DNA from: an uncultured Pseudobutyrivibrio sp. | GTDB lineage: Bacteria > Bacillota > Clostridia > Lachnospirales > Lachnospiraceae | NCBI GenBank assembly: GCA_902775195.1 | Contig: CACYLQ010000007.1 | Span: 1-43,092, forward strand | Length of the DNA stretch: 43,092 bases | Direction of reading: 5' to 3' | Shown here: positions 33,330 to 42,123 of the stretch, one piece after another | How the letters are laid out: every line of letters begins with the position of its first letter | How positions within the stretch are numbered: position 1 is the first letter of the stretch | Program-made: the position numbers and the translations under genes | Notes under the pieces: generated by a model | Databases searched by the model: none | Told to the model about the DNA's origin: nothing | The model's input: the letters and a program-made list of their open reading frames with translations, nothing else

Positions 33330-34047
33330 CGTCTGCTTCAAGCTGATTTGCAATTATGTTTCTTACATAAACACCAACGTGCTTTTTATCTTCACCCTCA
33401 AGTGAAGTAGGGTCAACTGGTGGACAGAAGGTTACGATTACATGTGTCTTTTTAAGCTTAGGCAAATGTGTTTCGAAAACCTCTCTTGTGTTTGTAAATG
33501 CTACTGGAACGATTGGGCAGCCTGTCTTTGTAGCAATCTTAAAGGATGCTTCATGGAAGTCTGCCATCTCACCTGTTTTAGAGCGAGTGCCCTCAGGGAA
33601 GATAAACATTGATATTCCATTTTTTACAAATTCCTGAGCTTTAATGATAAGCTTTAAATCCTGCCTTGGATCTGTTCTTGTAAGGAACAGGCAATAATTC
33701 AATTTCATCCATACGTTTAACAAAGGGACCTTTTCGAAGGTCTTTTTTGACATAAAGCCTGTTACGGCTGGGCAAAGATGATAGCCCAAAACTACATCAA
33801 AGAAGCTTTGGTGATTTCCGATGAAAAGAACTGCTTTGTCCTGAGGAACGTTCTCGTATCCGTGAACCTCGTATTTTACACCTGCTAGAAATGCAACTAC
33901 GCCAAATGCCCAGGCAACGGTTTTATAACCTAAAACATCCTTGGCGCGTTTGTTGAATAATCCGATTATAAATAAGATAAGCCAAATAGGAATACTAATA
34001 ATCAGAAAAATAGTAACAAATGTTACAGTAATGATACTTCTTAACAT
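33316..34047 (-). CDS. plsC: 1-acyl-sn-glycerol-3-phosphate acyltransferase
   Basis: Makes phosphatidic acid from lysophosphatidate at the membrane. An N-terminal hydrophobic segment (ITVTFVTIFLIISIPIWLIL) is followed by the acyltransferase motifs NHQSFFDVVLG (HX4D-type), FPEGTRSKTG and VPVAFTN. ATG 34047 is chosen because GGAGG lies 5 bases upstream; a TTG at 34059 would overlap that ribosome site. 243 residues, normal for PlsC. A near-consensus promoter precedes it. Confidence 0.92.
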   Translation of the reverse strand: MLRSIITVTFVTIFLIISIPIWLILFIIGLFNKRAKDVLGYKTVAWAFGVVAFLAGVKYEVHGYENVPQDKAVLFIGNHQSFFDVVLGYHLCPAVTGFMSKKTFEKVPLLNVWMKLNYCLFLTRTDPRQDLKLIIKAQEFVKNGISMFIFPEGTRSKTGEMADFHEASFKIATKTGCPIVPVAFTNTREVFETHLPKLKKTHVIVTFCPPVDPTSLEGEDKKHVGVYVRNIIANQLEADAKLI

Positions 34048-34094
34048 ATTATCCTCCAAATATAACGTTAAATCAGATAAATCTGAATAATTTT

Positions 34095-34123
34095 ATTATA
34101 AGGTAGTACAGGGTTTTTAGCAA
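34095..34123 (-). promoter_or_regulatory. promoter of plsC
   Basis: Minus strand TTGCTA (34118-34123), 17 bases, TATAAT (34095-34100), 48 bases before the start. The leader contains a small palindrome (TCAGAT-tt-ATCTGA). Confidence 0.75.
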
Positions 34124-34169
34124 TCATTACTGAATTTATGATAAATATTCAAAAAATAGAACCTAAATT

Positions 34170-34198
34170 TTGACAAATTATACAAATCATGGTAAAAT
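34170..34198 (+). promoter_or_regulatory. strong promoter of veg
   Basis: A perfect TTGACA (34170-34175), 17 bases, then TAAAAT (34193-34198). Very strong promoters are also characteristic of veg in Bacillus. Confidence 0.9.
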
Positions 34199-34257
34199 CT
34201 CTCCAACGACATAAGAATACTTTTAAGTATTCAAATGCTAGAAAAGGGGGAGACATC

Positions 34258-34497
34258 ATGGAGCGCGAGGATTTTGACAAAGTACGCGATTCGGTCAGAT
34301 CGCAGTGCGGAAGTAGAGTTGTGATTCAGTTAGACAGGGGACGTAATAAGGTTGACATCCAGGAGGGTGTTATCCAGGAGGCTTACCCTAGTGTATTTAC
34401 CATTTTGGTGGATGACACTGAAACAAGCCCAGCACAGTTATTATCCTTTAGTTACACGGATATCATTACTAAAGAAATCCGCATGAAGCTTTGCTAA
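34258..34497 (+). CDS. veg: Veg family protein
   Basis: 79 residues with the family pattern VRSQCGSRVVIQLDRGRNK, EGVIQEAYPSVFTILVD and LLSFSYTDIITKEI. Veg is a small, highly expressed cytoplasmic protein; in Bacillus it stimulates biofilm genes, but its molecular role is not settled. ATG 34258 follows AAAGGGGG; an upstream start at 34189 would lie at the promoter itself and is rejected. It is monocistronic between its promoter and a strong terminator. Confidence 0.93.
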   Translation: MEREDFDKVRDSVRSQCGSRVVIQLDRGRNKVDIQEGVIQEAYPSVFTILVDDTETSPAQLLSFSYTDIITKEIRMKLC

Positions 34498-34539
34498 CTT
34501 GCTGACTAGTTATGATTAAAAATTGAATATTGAATACTT

Positions 34540-34568
34540 GAGCCACCGATTCGTCGGTGGCTCTTTTT
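34540..34568 (+). terminator. intrinsic terminator of veg
   Basis: A 10-bp stem GAGCCACCGA / TCGGTGGCTC closed by a TTCG tetraloop, then TTTTT. A textbook strong terminator. Confidence 0.95.
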
Positions 34569-34578
34569 CGTTATGGTA

Positions 34579-34607
34579 TTGAAAAGAGGGGGGATAACTT
34601 GTATCAT
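34579..34607 (+). promoter_or_regulatory. promoter of the NlpC/P60 hydrolase gene
   Basis: TTGAAA (34579-34584), 17 bases, TATCAT (34602-34607). The start codon is 71 bases further, leaving a short leader. Confidence 0.6.
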
Positions 34608-34678
34608 AATATTGATGAATTATGAGAATATGCACTAGATATGGGGTGTACCCAGTAGGTGTTTGGAGATAGTGTTGT

Positions 34679-35782
34679 ATGAAATATAGAAAGCTTATAA
34701 AGCCCGCAGTTTGCATGGCGGTTATTTGTTGTTTGGTGGCATCTGATTCCACTGTTTCAAATGCGGTTCGTTCCATTTCAGAGATTGAAGCAGAGCAGGA
34801 TTCACTGCAGGACGAAATAGATACATTGGATGCTGATTTATATGAATTAGTTAGTCAGATTACAGAAATAGAAACAGCCATTTCAGAGACAGAGGCTGAA
34901 ATAGAAGAGACAGAGGCAGCCCTTGAGGATGCCAAGGCAGCTCGTGATAGCCAGTATGAATCCATGAAGCTTCGTATCAAATATATGTACGAAAAGGAAG
35001 ACCCTAGCATATTTGAAATGCTGGTTTCATCGGGCTCAATTAGTCAGTTCCTTAACAAATTAGACTACGCTAATAGCGTGTATGAATACGATAGAGAAAA
35101 GCTGAACCAATTCGAAGCTACAGAGGCCGAAATAGAAGAGCTTGCAGCTTCATTGGAAGAGGAAAAGAACAGCTTGCAGTCAGCCAAGAAAGAGTTGGCA
35201 GGCCAGGAGGCATCTCTTGAAGCCATGATAGATGAAAAACGTGGTGAGATGGATGATTTGGATGCCGAATTAAAAGAGGCTAAGGAAATCGCTGCAAGGG
35301 AAGCTGCACTTAGAGCAGCCCGTGCCGCTGCCGCTGCTGCCGCAAATGGTAATACATCAGGTGGCGCTAACACATCAGCAAGCTCTAGCTACAATGTTAA
35401 TGGCGATTTGAACCCAGGATATTCAACTGGCGTTAGTGGTTCAAGCGTTGTTTCATTTGCTAATCAGTACGTAGGCAACAGATATGTATGGGGTGGAAAT
35501 TCCCTTACTGAAGGCTGCGACTGTTCAGGATTTGTACAGCAGGTATTAGCTAATTTTGGAATAAGCTATGGCGCTAGAATGACTTCCGGCGGATTTAGGA
35601 GTGTCGGCCAGGAGGTTAGCTATAATTATATGCAACCCGGCGATATAGTTTGCTACCCAGGTCACGTAGCAATCTATGCAGGTGGAGGTACTATCGTGGA
35701 AGCACAAAGTACAGCTACCGGTATTACTAATTATCGCTCAGTCAATTGCCATTCAATTATTACAATACGAAGGGTACTATGA
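34679..35782 (+). CDS. secreted peptidoglycan hydrolase, coiled-coil plus NlpC/P60
   Basis: A cell-wall endopeptidase of the CwlO type. An N-terminal signal peptide (IKPAVCMAVICCLVASDSTV) precedes a long coiled coil (residues about 35-215), as in hydrolases controlled by FtsEX. A short Ala-rich and Ser/Gly-rich linker leads to the NlpC/P60 domain (about 255-367) with Cys282 (GCDCSGFVQQ) and His329 (YPGHVAIYAGG). 367 residues. Its stop overlaps the next start (ATGA at 35779-35782), so the following protein is co-made. It probably cleaves between D-Glu and the third stem residue; the bond is inferred from the family. Confidence 0.92.
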   Translation: MKYRKLIKPAVCMAVICCLVASDSTVSNAVRSISEIEAEQDSLQDEIDTLDADLYELVSQITEIETAISETEAEIEETEAALEDAKAARDSQYESMKLRIKYMYEKEDPSIFEMLVSSGSISQFLNKLDYANSVYEYDREKLNQFEATEAEIEELAASLEEEKNSLQSAKKELAGQEASLEAMIDEKRGEMDDLDAELKEAKEIAAREAALRAARAAAAAAANGNTSGGANTSASSSYNVNGDLNPGYSTGVSGSSVVSFANQYVGNRYVWGGNSLTEGCDCSGFVQQVLANFGISYGARMTSGGFRSVGQEVSYNYMQPGDIVCYPGHVAIYAGGGTIVEAQSTATGITNYRSVNCHSIITIRRVL

Positions 35783-36495
35783 TGATACAAAAGCTTCTAA
35801 AACCGATGGTGTTATTGATTTGCGTAGGGGTAATGCTCTACGCATTTCTTACCATGGGAACAGGTAGAGGCCCACTTGATTATAATAAACATTTAGAAGA
35901 CACAGCATTCACCGTAGATGAAGAAGATGTTACATTTGAGGATTTGGCATTCTATATTCTTTTTGAGGAAAGAAAGATAGAAGAGCAAGCCAGAATCTAC
36001 AACAAGGACTACACCAAAGATTATTGGAATATCCACACTAATGATAAATTCATTCAGTCGGAAGCCAAATCCGTAGTGCTTGGAATGGCTATTCATGACC
36101 ATCTGTTTTATCAGCTTGCTGTTGCAGAGGGAATGGATGACCTTACAGAGGCTGAGGAAAAAGAGCTATCAGGCTCTATCTCAGATTTTTGGGAAGATAT
36201 GCTAGATATGCAATGGGAAAAATTGCCATGCGATGAACAAACAATCAACAATCAGCTTCGCATAGCAGCCATCGCAGAAAAATATGGTAATCATCTTGCC
36301 CAAAAGGAAAACACAAGTACAGCAGCTTACAAATATGATGGCTATTATTACAGCCTAATCAAAGACGAGCATGATGTTAAGATTAACAAAAAGCTATGGA
36401 ATAAGCTGGTGCTTGGGGACATCACCCTCACACACTCTAAGATTAATTATATAAATGGATTGACTGATGAGGACAAGAAAAAGAGCAAAAAATAG
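35779..36495 (+). CDS. membrane-anchored protein of unknown function (SurA-N-like?)
   Basis: 238 residues. An N-terminal hydrophobic segment (LLKPMVLLICVGVMLYAFLT) anchors an acidic helical domain outside the membrane. The helical part (VTFEDLAFYILFEERKIEEQ, then the LGMAIHDHLFYQLAVAEGMD segment) vaguely recalls the N-terminal domain of SurA/PrsA foldases, without a rotamase domain. ATG 35779 overlaps the hydrolase stop. Co-production suggests a role with the wall hydrolase, such as folding or control, but this is inference. Confidence 0.65.
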   Translation: MMIQKLLKPMVLLICVGVMLYAFLTMGTGRGPLDYNKHLEDTAFTVDEEDVTFEDLAFYILFEERKIEEQARIYNKDYTKDYWNIHTNDKFIQSEAKSVVLGMAIHDHLFYQLAVAEGMDDLTEAEEKELSGSISDFWEDMLDMQWEKLPCDEQTINNQLRIAAIAEKYGNHLAQKENTSTAAYKYDGYYYSLIKDEHDVKINKKLWNKLVLGDITLTHSKINYINGLTDEDKKKSKK

Positions 36496-36508
36496 AAAGG
36501 CAATACAA

Positions 36509-37381
36509 ATGGTTAAGTTAAACAGAAATGACCCTTGCTGGTGCGGCAGTGGTCGTAAATACAAGCAGTGTCATGAGGCATTCGATAGAAAAATCGAAAG
36601 CTTTGCAGTAAAGGGACATAAGGTTCCTACACACAACATGATTAAGACACCTGAGCAGGTAGAAAAGATTAAGAAGTCAGCAGTTATCAATATGGCATGT
36701 CTTGATGCAGTTGCAGAAGCTATCTGCGAGGGAATGCCAACATCAGAAATCGACAGAATCGTTCATGAGACTACAATCAAAATGGGCGGAATTCCAGCGC
36801 CACTTAACTATGAGGGCTTCCCATATAGCGTTTGTACATCTGTAAATGACCAGGTGTGCCACGGTTACCCATCTGATGATGTAATTCTTAAGAGCGGTGA
36901 TATCGTAAACGTAGACTGCTCTACTATATTAGATGGTTACTATTCAGATTCATCACGTATGTTTATGATTGGTGATGTTGATCCTGAAACAAAGAAGCTG
37001 GTTGAAGTCACAAAGGAATGCTGCGACCTTGGTCTTGAGCAGGTTAAGCCTTGGGGCTTCCTTGGAGATGTAGGTGCTGCTATTTGCAAGCACGCTCATG
37101 CTAACGGTTACCAGGTTGTACGTGAAATCGGTGGACATGGCGTAGGCCTAGAGTTCCACGAGGAGCCATGGGTTGGCTACAATACACTTCCTGGAACAGA
37201 GCTTTTACTTGTACCTGGATTTATGTTTACAATCGAACCTATGGTTAACATGGGTACTCAGAAGATTAAGACAGACCCTAACAACGGCTGGGAGGTTTCA
37301 ACACTTGATGGTAAGCCTTCTGCTCAGTGGGAATATCAGGTACTTGTTACAGAGACAGGCTACGAAGTAATTTCTTATTAA
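36509..37381 (+). CDS. map: methionine aminopeptidase with N-terminal SEC-C motif
   Basis: Removes the initiator methionine from new proteins. An N-terminal SEC-C zinc motif (NDPCWCGSGRKYKQCH) occupies residues about 5-20 and may dock it to ribosomes. The catalytic type I domain has the metal ligands in NVDCSTILDGYYSDSSRMF, GHGVGLEFHEEPWVG, FTIEPM and WEYQVLVTETG. ATG 36509 has AGAAAGG upstream; the longer frame to 36467 overlaps the previous gene. 290 residues. It is followed after 13 bases by the pseudouridine synthase gene. Confidence 0.95.
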   Translation: MVKLNRNDPCWCGSGRKYKQCHEAFDRKIESFAVKGHKVPTHNMIKTPEQVEKIKKSAVINMACLDAVAEAICEGMPTSEIDRIVHETTIKMGGIPAPLNYEGFPYSVCTSVNDQVCHGYPSDDVILKSGDIVNVDCSTILDGYYSDSSRMFMIGDVDPETKKLVEVTKECCDLGLEQVKPWGFLGDVGAAICKHAHANGYQVVREIGGHGVGLEFHEEPWVGYNTLPGTELLLVPGFMFTIEPMVNMGTQKIKTDPNNGWEVSTLDGKPSAQWEYQVLVTETGYEVISY

Positions 37382-37394
37382 GGTGAATTGAATA

Positions 37395-38087
37395 ATGATT
37401 AGATTAGACAAGCTTTTGGTAGAATTAAATATCGGAACAAGGTCTGAAGTTAAGGCTCTTCTTAAGAAGGGCCTTATTTTTGTAGACGGAGAAAAGGCAA
37501 CAAAGCCTGAGGCAAAGGTAGATGAAAATTCAGTGGTAATTTCATATCAGGGTAAGGAATACACATATAAGAAATTTTCTTACTATGTTATGAACAAGCC
37601 AAAGGGAGTTATCACCGCAACTGAGGATGCCCACGAAAAAACAGTAATGGATGTGTTTTACAGCAATTGTCCAGATGCTCCAAGAGGTTTATCTCCAGTA
37701 GGCCGATTAGATAAGGACACCACAGGACTATTGCTTATTACAAACGATGGGCAGCTAGCCCACGACATGCTTTCTCCAAAAAAGCATGTGGATAAAACAT
37801 ATTTCGTAACACTTGATGGTGAATTATCGGCAGAGGATGTGGCAGCGCTGGAGGCAGGAGTGCATATCGGCGAGGGAGATTTGACTGCACCAGCTACAGT
37901 GGAATACGAAGGGGGGAATACCTGCTATATCACTATCCACGAGGGTAAATTCCATCAGGTTAAAAGAATGTTTTTTGCAGTAGGACGAGAGGTTGTAGAG
38001 TTAAAAAGAACAGCATTTGGCCCACTTACATTAGATGAAGATAGCTTGAAAATGGGAGAAATTTGTGAAATCGAGCACTTTAACTAA
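37395..38087 (+). CDS. rsuA: RsuA-family 16S rRNA pseudouridine synthase
   Basis: 230 residues. An S4-type RNA-binding domain (MIRLDKLLVELNIGTRSEVK, KKGLIFVDGEKATKP) is followed by the catalytic domain with GRLDKDTTGLLLITNDG, where the aspartate after RL is the nucleophile. HEGKFHQVKRMF and LKRTAFGPLTLD complete the RsuA/RluB/E/F pattern. The site is probably position 516 of 16S rRNA, as for RsuA; the exact target is inferred. It is cotranscribed with map (13-base gap). Confidence 0.92.
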   Translation: MIRLDKLLVELNIGTRSEVKALLKKGLIFVDGEKATKPEAKVDENSVVISYQGKEYTYKKFSYYVMNKPKGVITATEDAHEKTVMDVFYSNCPDAPRGLSPVGRLDKDTTGLLLITNDGQLAHDMLSPKKHVDKTYFVTLDGELSAEDVAALEAGVHIGEGDLTAPATVEYEGGNTCYITIHEGKFHQVKRMFFAVGREVVELKRTAFGPLTLDEDSLKMGEICEIEHFN

Positions 38088-38095
38088 TTAAAGTA

Positions 38096-38124
38096 TTGAC
38101 TCTTGAATTAATAAGTTTTATTAT
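38096..38124 (+). promoter_or_regulatory. promoter of the liv operon
   Basis: TTGACT (38096-38101), 17 bases, TATTAT (38119-38124). A leader of about 95 bases follows before the start at 38228; I see no known riboswitch in it. Confidence 0.6.
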
Positions 38125-38227
38125 AATCTTCAAACGAGGGGTTTACGTCTTTAAAGTGTTAAAGAATGAAAGCAGGACTTGCTTGTTTGGGGAGAGCAGT
38201 TCACTGAAAAGACAGGAGGGATAGAAG

Positions 38228-39326
38228 ATGAAGAAAAAGTTTATTAGTGCTGGTCTTTGCGCTACATTGGTTGCATCTTTATTTGCAGGATGTGGAGCTA
38301 ACGGTGGAGCAACATCAACTGAGACAGTTGAGACATCGGGTGAGCTCACCTGGAGAATTGGAGGTATTGGGCCAATAACAGGGGGGGCGGCTCAGTATGG
38401 TCAAGGAGTTATGAATGCAATCCAAATTGCGGTAGATGAAATTAACGAAGCCGGCGGAATTAATGGCTATAAGATTTCTTATAATTTCCAGGACGACGAG
38501 GCAGATAACCAGAAGGCAGTTAACGCATACAATACACTGAAGGATTGGGGCATGCAGATTCTTGAAGGTACAGTTACATCTGGCGCATGTGCAGCCGTTT
38601 CAGCTGAGACCTACAACGACAGAATTTTCCAGCTTACACCATCTGCATCATCAACAAGTGTTACCGAAGGACATGACAATACATTCCAGATTTGTTTCTC
38701 AGACCCTAACCAGGGTACAGTTTCAGCAGACTACATTGCAGATAATGGTTTAGGAACAAAGATTGGTATTATCTACGACAGCTCAGATCCTTATTCATCA
38801 GGTGTTTACCAGAATTTTGCTAAGGAAGCAGCTAATGTAGGACTTGAAATTGTAGCAACTGAAGCATTCACTAGCGACAACAAGACAGACTTCTCTACAC
38901 AGCTTCAGAAATGTAAGGACGCAGGAGCAGATTTATTATTCCTCCCATTCTACTATCAGGAAGGCTCAGTAGTTCTTAAGCAGGCACACGATATGGCTTA
39001 CGAACCAATCATGTTTGGTGTAGACGGATTCGACGGACTTCTTGGTGTTAAGGACTTCGACGTAAGCGCAGTTCGGCGGCACACCTAACCAGTTTGCAGC
39101 AGATGCATACGATGGAGTTTACATCTTAAAGGAAGCACTTGAGGCAACAGGACTTACACCAGAAGCTTCCAACGAAGAAATCTGCGAAGCACTTATCGAA
39201 GCTATCCAGAATGTAAACTATGATGGACTTACAGGAGAGGCTATGACATGGAATGAAAAGGGTGAAGTTTCTAAGAGCCCTAAGGCTGTAATCATCGAAA
39301 ATGGCGGATATGTATCTGTACAATAA
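38228..39326 (+). pseudogene. livJ: branched-chain amino-acid ABC binding lipoprotein, frame-broken
   Basis: Extracellular substrate-binding protein of the Liv importer. A lipoprotein signal (LCATLVASLFAGCGA, lipobox cysteine 22) precedes the Peripla_BP_6 fold (GGIGPITGG, VMNAIQIAVDEINEAGGING). The frame ends in RRHT at 39086-39088, but the true C-terminal part continues in another frame from about 39072 (FGGTPNQFAADAYDGVYILK onward, to YVSVQ and TAA at 39324-39326). Against the family, about 30 residues (the LAEGVMLLTPF... region) are missing at the join. So the gene carries an internal deletion with a shift. GGAGG lies upstream of ATG 38228. Sequencing error is possible. Confidence 0.85.
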
Positions 39327-39341
39327 TCACAATGAAGTGAG

Positions 39342-39370
39342 GTGCAAGGTGGTCATGGACCGCCTTGCAC
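39342..39370 (+). promoter_or_regulatory. stable stem-loop between livJ and livH
   Basis: GTGCAAGGTGGTC (39342-39354) pairs with GACCGCCTTGCAC (39358-39370), 13 pairs with one wobble, loop ATG. Only a weak T-run follows, so it is more likely an mRNA stabiliser or partial terminator that sets binding protein above permease. Confidence 0.8.
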
Positions 39371-39398
39371 TTTAAATTATTTGAAAGCGAGAAGATAT

Positions 39399-40280
39399 AT
39401 GGGATTTTTAACCTATCTAATCAACGGACTTAGCCTTGGCAGTGTATATGCACTTATCGCCTTAGGCTACACAATGGTATATGGAATTGCAAAGATGCTG
39501 AATTTTGCTCACGGCGATGTAATTATGTTGGGAGCGTATTTAGTATTTATGTGCATGTCTTCTGCAGGCATGCCTGCTGTCGTTTCTATTGTTATTGCAA
39601 TCGCCTGCTGTACTGCAATTGGAATAATTATAGAAAAAATAGCATACAAACCACTGAGACGAGCCACTAATCTGGCGGTTCTGATTACGGCTATCGGTGT
39701 CAGTTACTTCCTGCAAAACATGGCCCTTATGGTTTTTGGTTCTAACCCAGTGTCTTTCACATCAGTAGTTTCATGGCCAGGCTTATCACTTGCAGGAGGC
39801 CAGCTGAAAATCACAGGTAATGCCATTGTGACTATCATCACTTGTCTAATTGTTATGTTTGGACTTATGTGGTTTGTTAAAAACACAAAGCCAGGTCAGG
39901 CGATGCGTGCAGTATCCGAGGATAAGGATGCTGCCACATTAATGGGAATCAATGTAAATGCAACAATATCACTTACATTTGCAATAGGTTCTGGCTTGGC
40001 CGCAATAGCAGGTGCGCTTCTTTGTAGCTCATATCCTAGCCTTAACCCATACACAGGCTCAATGCCAGGTATCAAAGCATTCACCGCAGCGGTATTTGGT
40101 GGAATTGGTTCAATCCCGGGAGCTCTTATTGGTGGTTTGTTGCTTGGTATAATCGAAATTTTGGCCAAGGCTTATATATCCAGTCAGTTGGCAGATGCTA
40201 TCGTATTTGCGGTACTGATTATCGTGCTTTTAGTTAAGCCAACAGGTATTCTTGGTAAGCAGATTAAAGAGAAAGTGTAG
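39399..40280 (+). CDS. livH: branched-chain amino-acid ABC permease LivH
   Basis: 293-residue membrane permease with about eight hydrophobic segments. Family marks: GLSLGSVYALIALGYTMVYG, INFAHGD-type LNFAHGDVIMLGAYL, and the EAA-like loop AVSEDKDAATLMGINVN; the end reads GGIGSIPGALIGGLLLG. ATG 39399 is chosen over a longer frame from 39342, which lies inside the stem-loop. GAGAAG precedes it. Confidence 0.95.
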   Translation: MGFLTYLINGLSLGSVYALIALGYTMVYGIAKMLNFAHGDVIMLGAYLVFMCMSSAGMPAVVSIVIAIACCTAIGIIIEKIAYKPLRRATNLAVLITAIGVSYFLQNMALMVFGSNPVSFTSVVSWPGLSLAGGQLKITGNAIVTIITCLIVMFGLMWFVKNTKPGQAMRAVSEDKDAATLMGINVNATISLTFAIGSGLAAIAGALLCSSYPSLNPYTGSMPGIKAFTAAVFGGIGSIPGALIGGLLLGIIEILAKAYISSQLADAIVFAVLIIVLLVKPTGILGKQIKEKV

Positions 40281-40289
40281 GTGATATTC

Positions 40290-41363
40290 ATGAAAAAACT
40301 AAATGGTTCAACCAAAAAATTAATATCATCTATAGCTGTTATTTTAGTATTGTACATTGTGATGAGTACTATGCAGGCTACAGGAAATCTTAGCTCACTA
40401 ATGAGTGGATTGTTGGTTCCTGTGTGCGCGTATGCACTTGTTGCTATCGGACTTAATTTGTGTGTAGGCTATCTTGGTGAATTGTCATTAGGTCATGCAG
40501 GCTTCATGTGTGTTGGAGCTTTTACATCAGCCTTCTTTTCAAAGACATTCCAAAATGAGATTCCTGATGTACCAAGATTTATCTTAGCTCTTGTTATTGG
40601 AACATTTTTTGCAGCATTGTTTGGTTTTCTTATTGCTATCCCAGTTCTTCGACTTAGCGGAGATTACCTGGCAATCGTTACACTTGCCTTTGGTGAAATC
40701 ATCAAAAACGTAATCAATGTTTTATATGTTGGCAGGGATGCAAGTGGATTCCATTTTTCACTTAAGGATATGATGTCCCTTAACATGGATTTTGATGGAG
40801 TTGTTCTTGTTAACGGCGCTCAGGGAATCACGGGAACACCACGACAGTCTACATTTACAATATCTGTTTTGTTGTTGATTTTGGCACTTGTCGTTACACA
40901 TAACTTTGTTAATTCAAGAACTGGTAGAGCGGTAAAGGCTATTCGCGATAATCAGATTGCAGCAGAAACTGTAGGTCTTCCAATTACAAAATATAAGCTT
41001 ATCGCATTTACGATATCAGCTGCTATAGCAGGAGTTGGTGGAGTGCTTTACGCTCACAACATCAATTCACTTACAGCTACAACAAACAATTTTGGTTATA
41101 ACATGTCAATCATGATTCTTGTATATGTTGTGCTTGGTGGCATCGGTAATTTCTCAGGCTCAGTAGTGGCAACAGTTGTGCTTACAATGCTTCCAGAAAT
41201 GTTAAGAGGACTTTCAACCTACAGAATGTTGATTTACTCAATCGTGTTGATTGGTCTGATGCTGTTCAACTGGGCACCTGGCATTCTCAAATTCAGAGAA
41301 GAGCACGGGCTTACAACAAAACAGCTTTTGGATAAATTCAAAAAGAAAAAGGAGGTGCAGTAA
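40290..41363 (+). CDS. livM: branched-chain amino-acid ABC permease LivM
   Basis: 357 residues, about ten hydrophobic segments. Family marks: LNLCVGYLGELSLGHAGFM, RLSGDYLAIVTLAFGEI, AIRDNQIAAETVGLPITKYK and YVVLGGIGNFSGSVV. ATG 40290 is preferred to GTG 40281, which immediately follows the livH stop. It overlaps livG by one base (TAATG). Confidence 0.95.
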   Translation: MKKLNGSTKKLISSIAVILVLYIVMSTMQATGNLSSLMSGLLVPVCAYALVAIGLNLCVGYLGELSLGHAGFMCVGAFTSAFFSKTFQNEIPDVPRFILALVIGTFFAALFGFLIAIPVLRLSGDYLAIVTLAFGEIIKNVINVLYVGRDASGFHFSLKDMMSLNMDFDGVVLVNGAQGITGTPRQSTFTISVLLLILALVVTHNFVNSRTGRAVKAIRDNQIAAETVGLPITKYKLIAFTISAAIAGVGGVLYAHNINSLTATTNNFGYNMSIMILVYVVLGGIGNFSGSVVATVVLTMLPEMLRGLSTYRMLIYSIVLIGLMLFNWAPGILKFREEHGLTTKQLLDKFKKKKEVQ

Positions 41364-42121
41364 TGGCTTTACTAGAAGTTAAAAACTTAGGCATTTCCTT
41401 TGGTGGTCTTAGAGCAGTAGATGAATTCAATCTATCTATTGAAAAGGGAGAGCTGTATGGACTTATCGGACCAAACGGTGCAGGTAAAACCACAGTTTTC
41501 AACATGCTTACAGGCATCTACAAGCCAACAGATGGAATGATTTATCTGGATGGAAAAAACATCACAGGCAAAAAGACTGCTGATATCAACAAGGCTGGAG
41601 TGGCTAGAACCTTTCAGAATATCCGATTGTTTGGGGACCAGTCAGTACTTGATAATGTAAAAATAGGATTACATAATTCTTATGAATATGGAACCTTCAC
41701 AGGAGTGTTCCGATTACCAAAGTATTTTGCAACAGAAAAGAAGATGGATGAAAGAGCACTTGAGATTCTTTCAGTTTTTGGACTTGATAAGGAAGCAAAG
41801 GTGTTAGCATCCAACCTTCCTTACGGCAAGCAAAGACAGCTGGAGATTGCAAGAGCATTGGCTACTAATCCAAAGCTATTGCTTTTAGATGAGCCTGCCG
41901 CAGGAATGAATCCTAACGAGACTCAGGATTTGATGGATACTATCGCCCTAATCCGCAAGGAATTCGGCGTTACCATTCTTCTTATTGAACACGACATGAA
42001 GCTTGTTTCAGGAATCTGCGAAAAGCTTACAGTTCTAAACTTTGGCCGAGTTCTCGCTTCCGGCGAGACCTCCACCGTCCTAAACGACCCAGAAGTAATC
42101 AAAGCGTATTTAGGAGAATAA
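41363..42121 (+). CDS. livG: branched-chain amino-acid ABC ATPase LivG
   Basis: 252-residue ATPase of the importer. Walker A GPNGAGKTTVFNMLTG, the LivG-specific VARTFQNIRLF, a signature-like YGKQRQLEIARAL and Walker B LLLLDEPAAGMNP are seen, with the switch histidine in LIEHDM. AAAGGAGG precedes the ATG. It pairs with LivF and the LivHM permeases. Confidence 0.96.
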   Translation: MALLEVKNLGISFGGLRAVDEFNLSIEKGELYGLIGPNGAGKTTVFNMLTGIYKPTDGMIYLDGKNITGKKTADINKAGVARTFQNIRLFGDQSVLDNVKIGLHNSYEYGTFTGVFRLPKYFATEKKMDERALEILSVFGLDKEAKVLASNLPYGKQRQLEIARALATNPKLLLLDEPAAGMNPNETQDLMDTIALIRKEFGVTILLIEHDMKLVSGICEKLTVLNFGRVLASGETSTVLNDPEVIKAYLGE

Positions 42122-42123
42122 AA

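Noticed and set aside
34189..34257. N-terminal extension of veg
   Set aside because: It would begin inside the -10 region of the strong promoter; the ribosome site points to ATG 34258.
36467..36508. N-terminal extension of map
   Set aside because: It overlaps the end of the preceding gene and lies before the ribosome site of ATG 36509.
38125..38227. Riboswitch in the liv leader
   Set aside because: I could not match any known aptamer core; only small local stems are visible.
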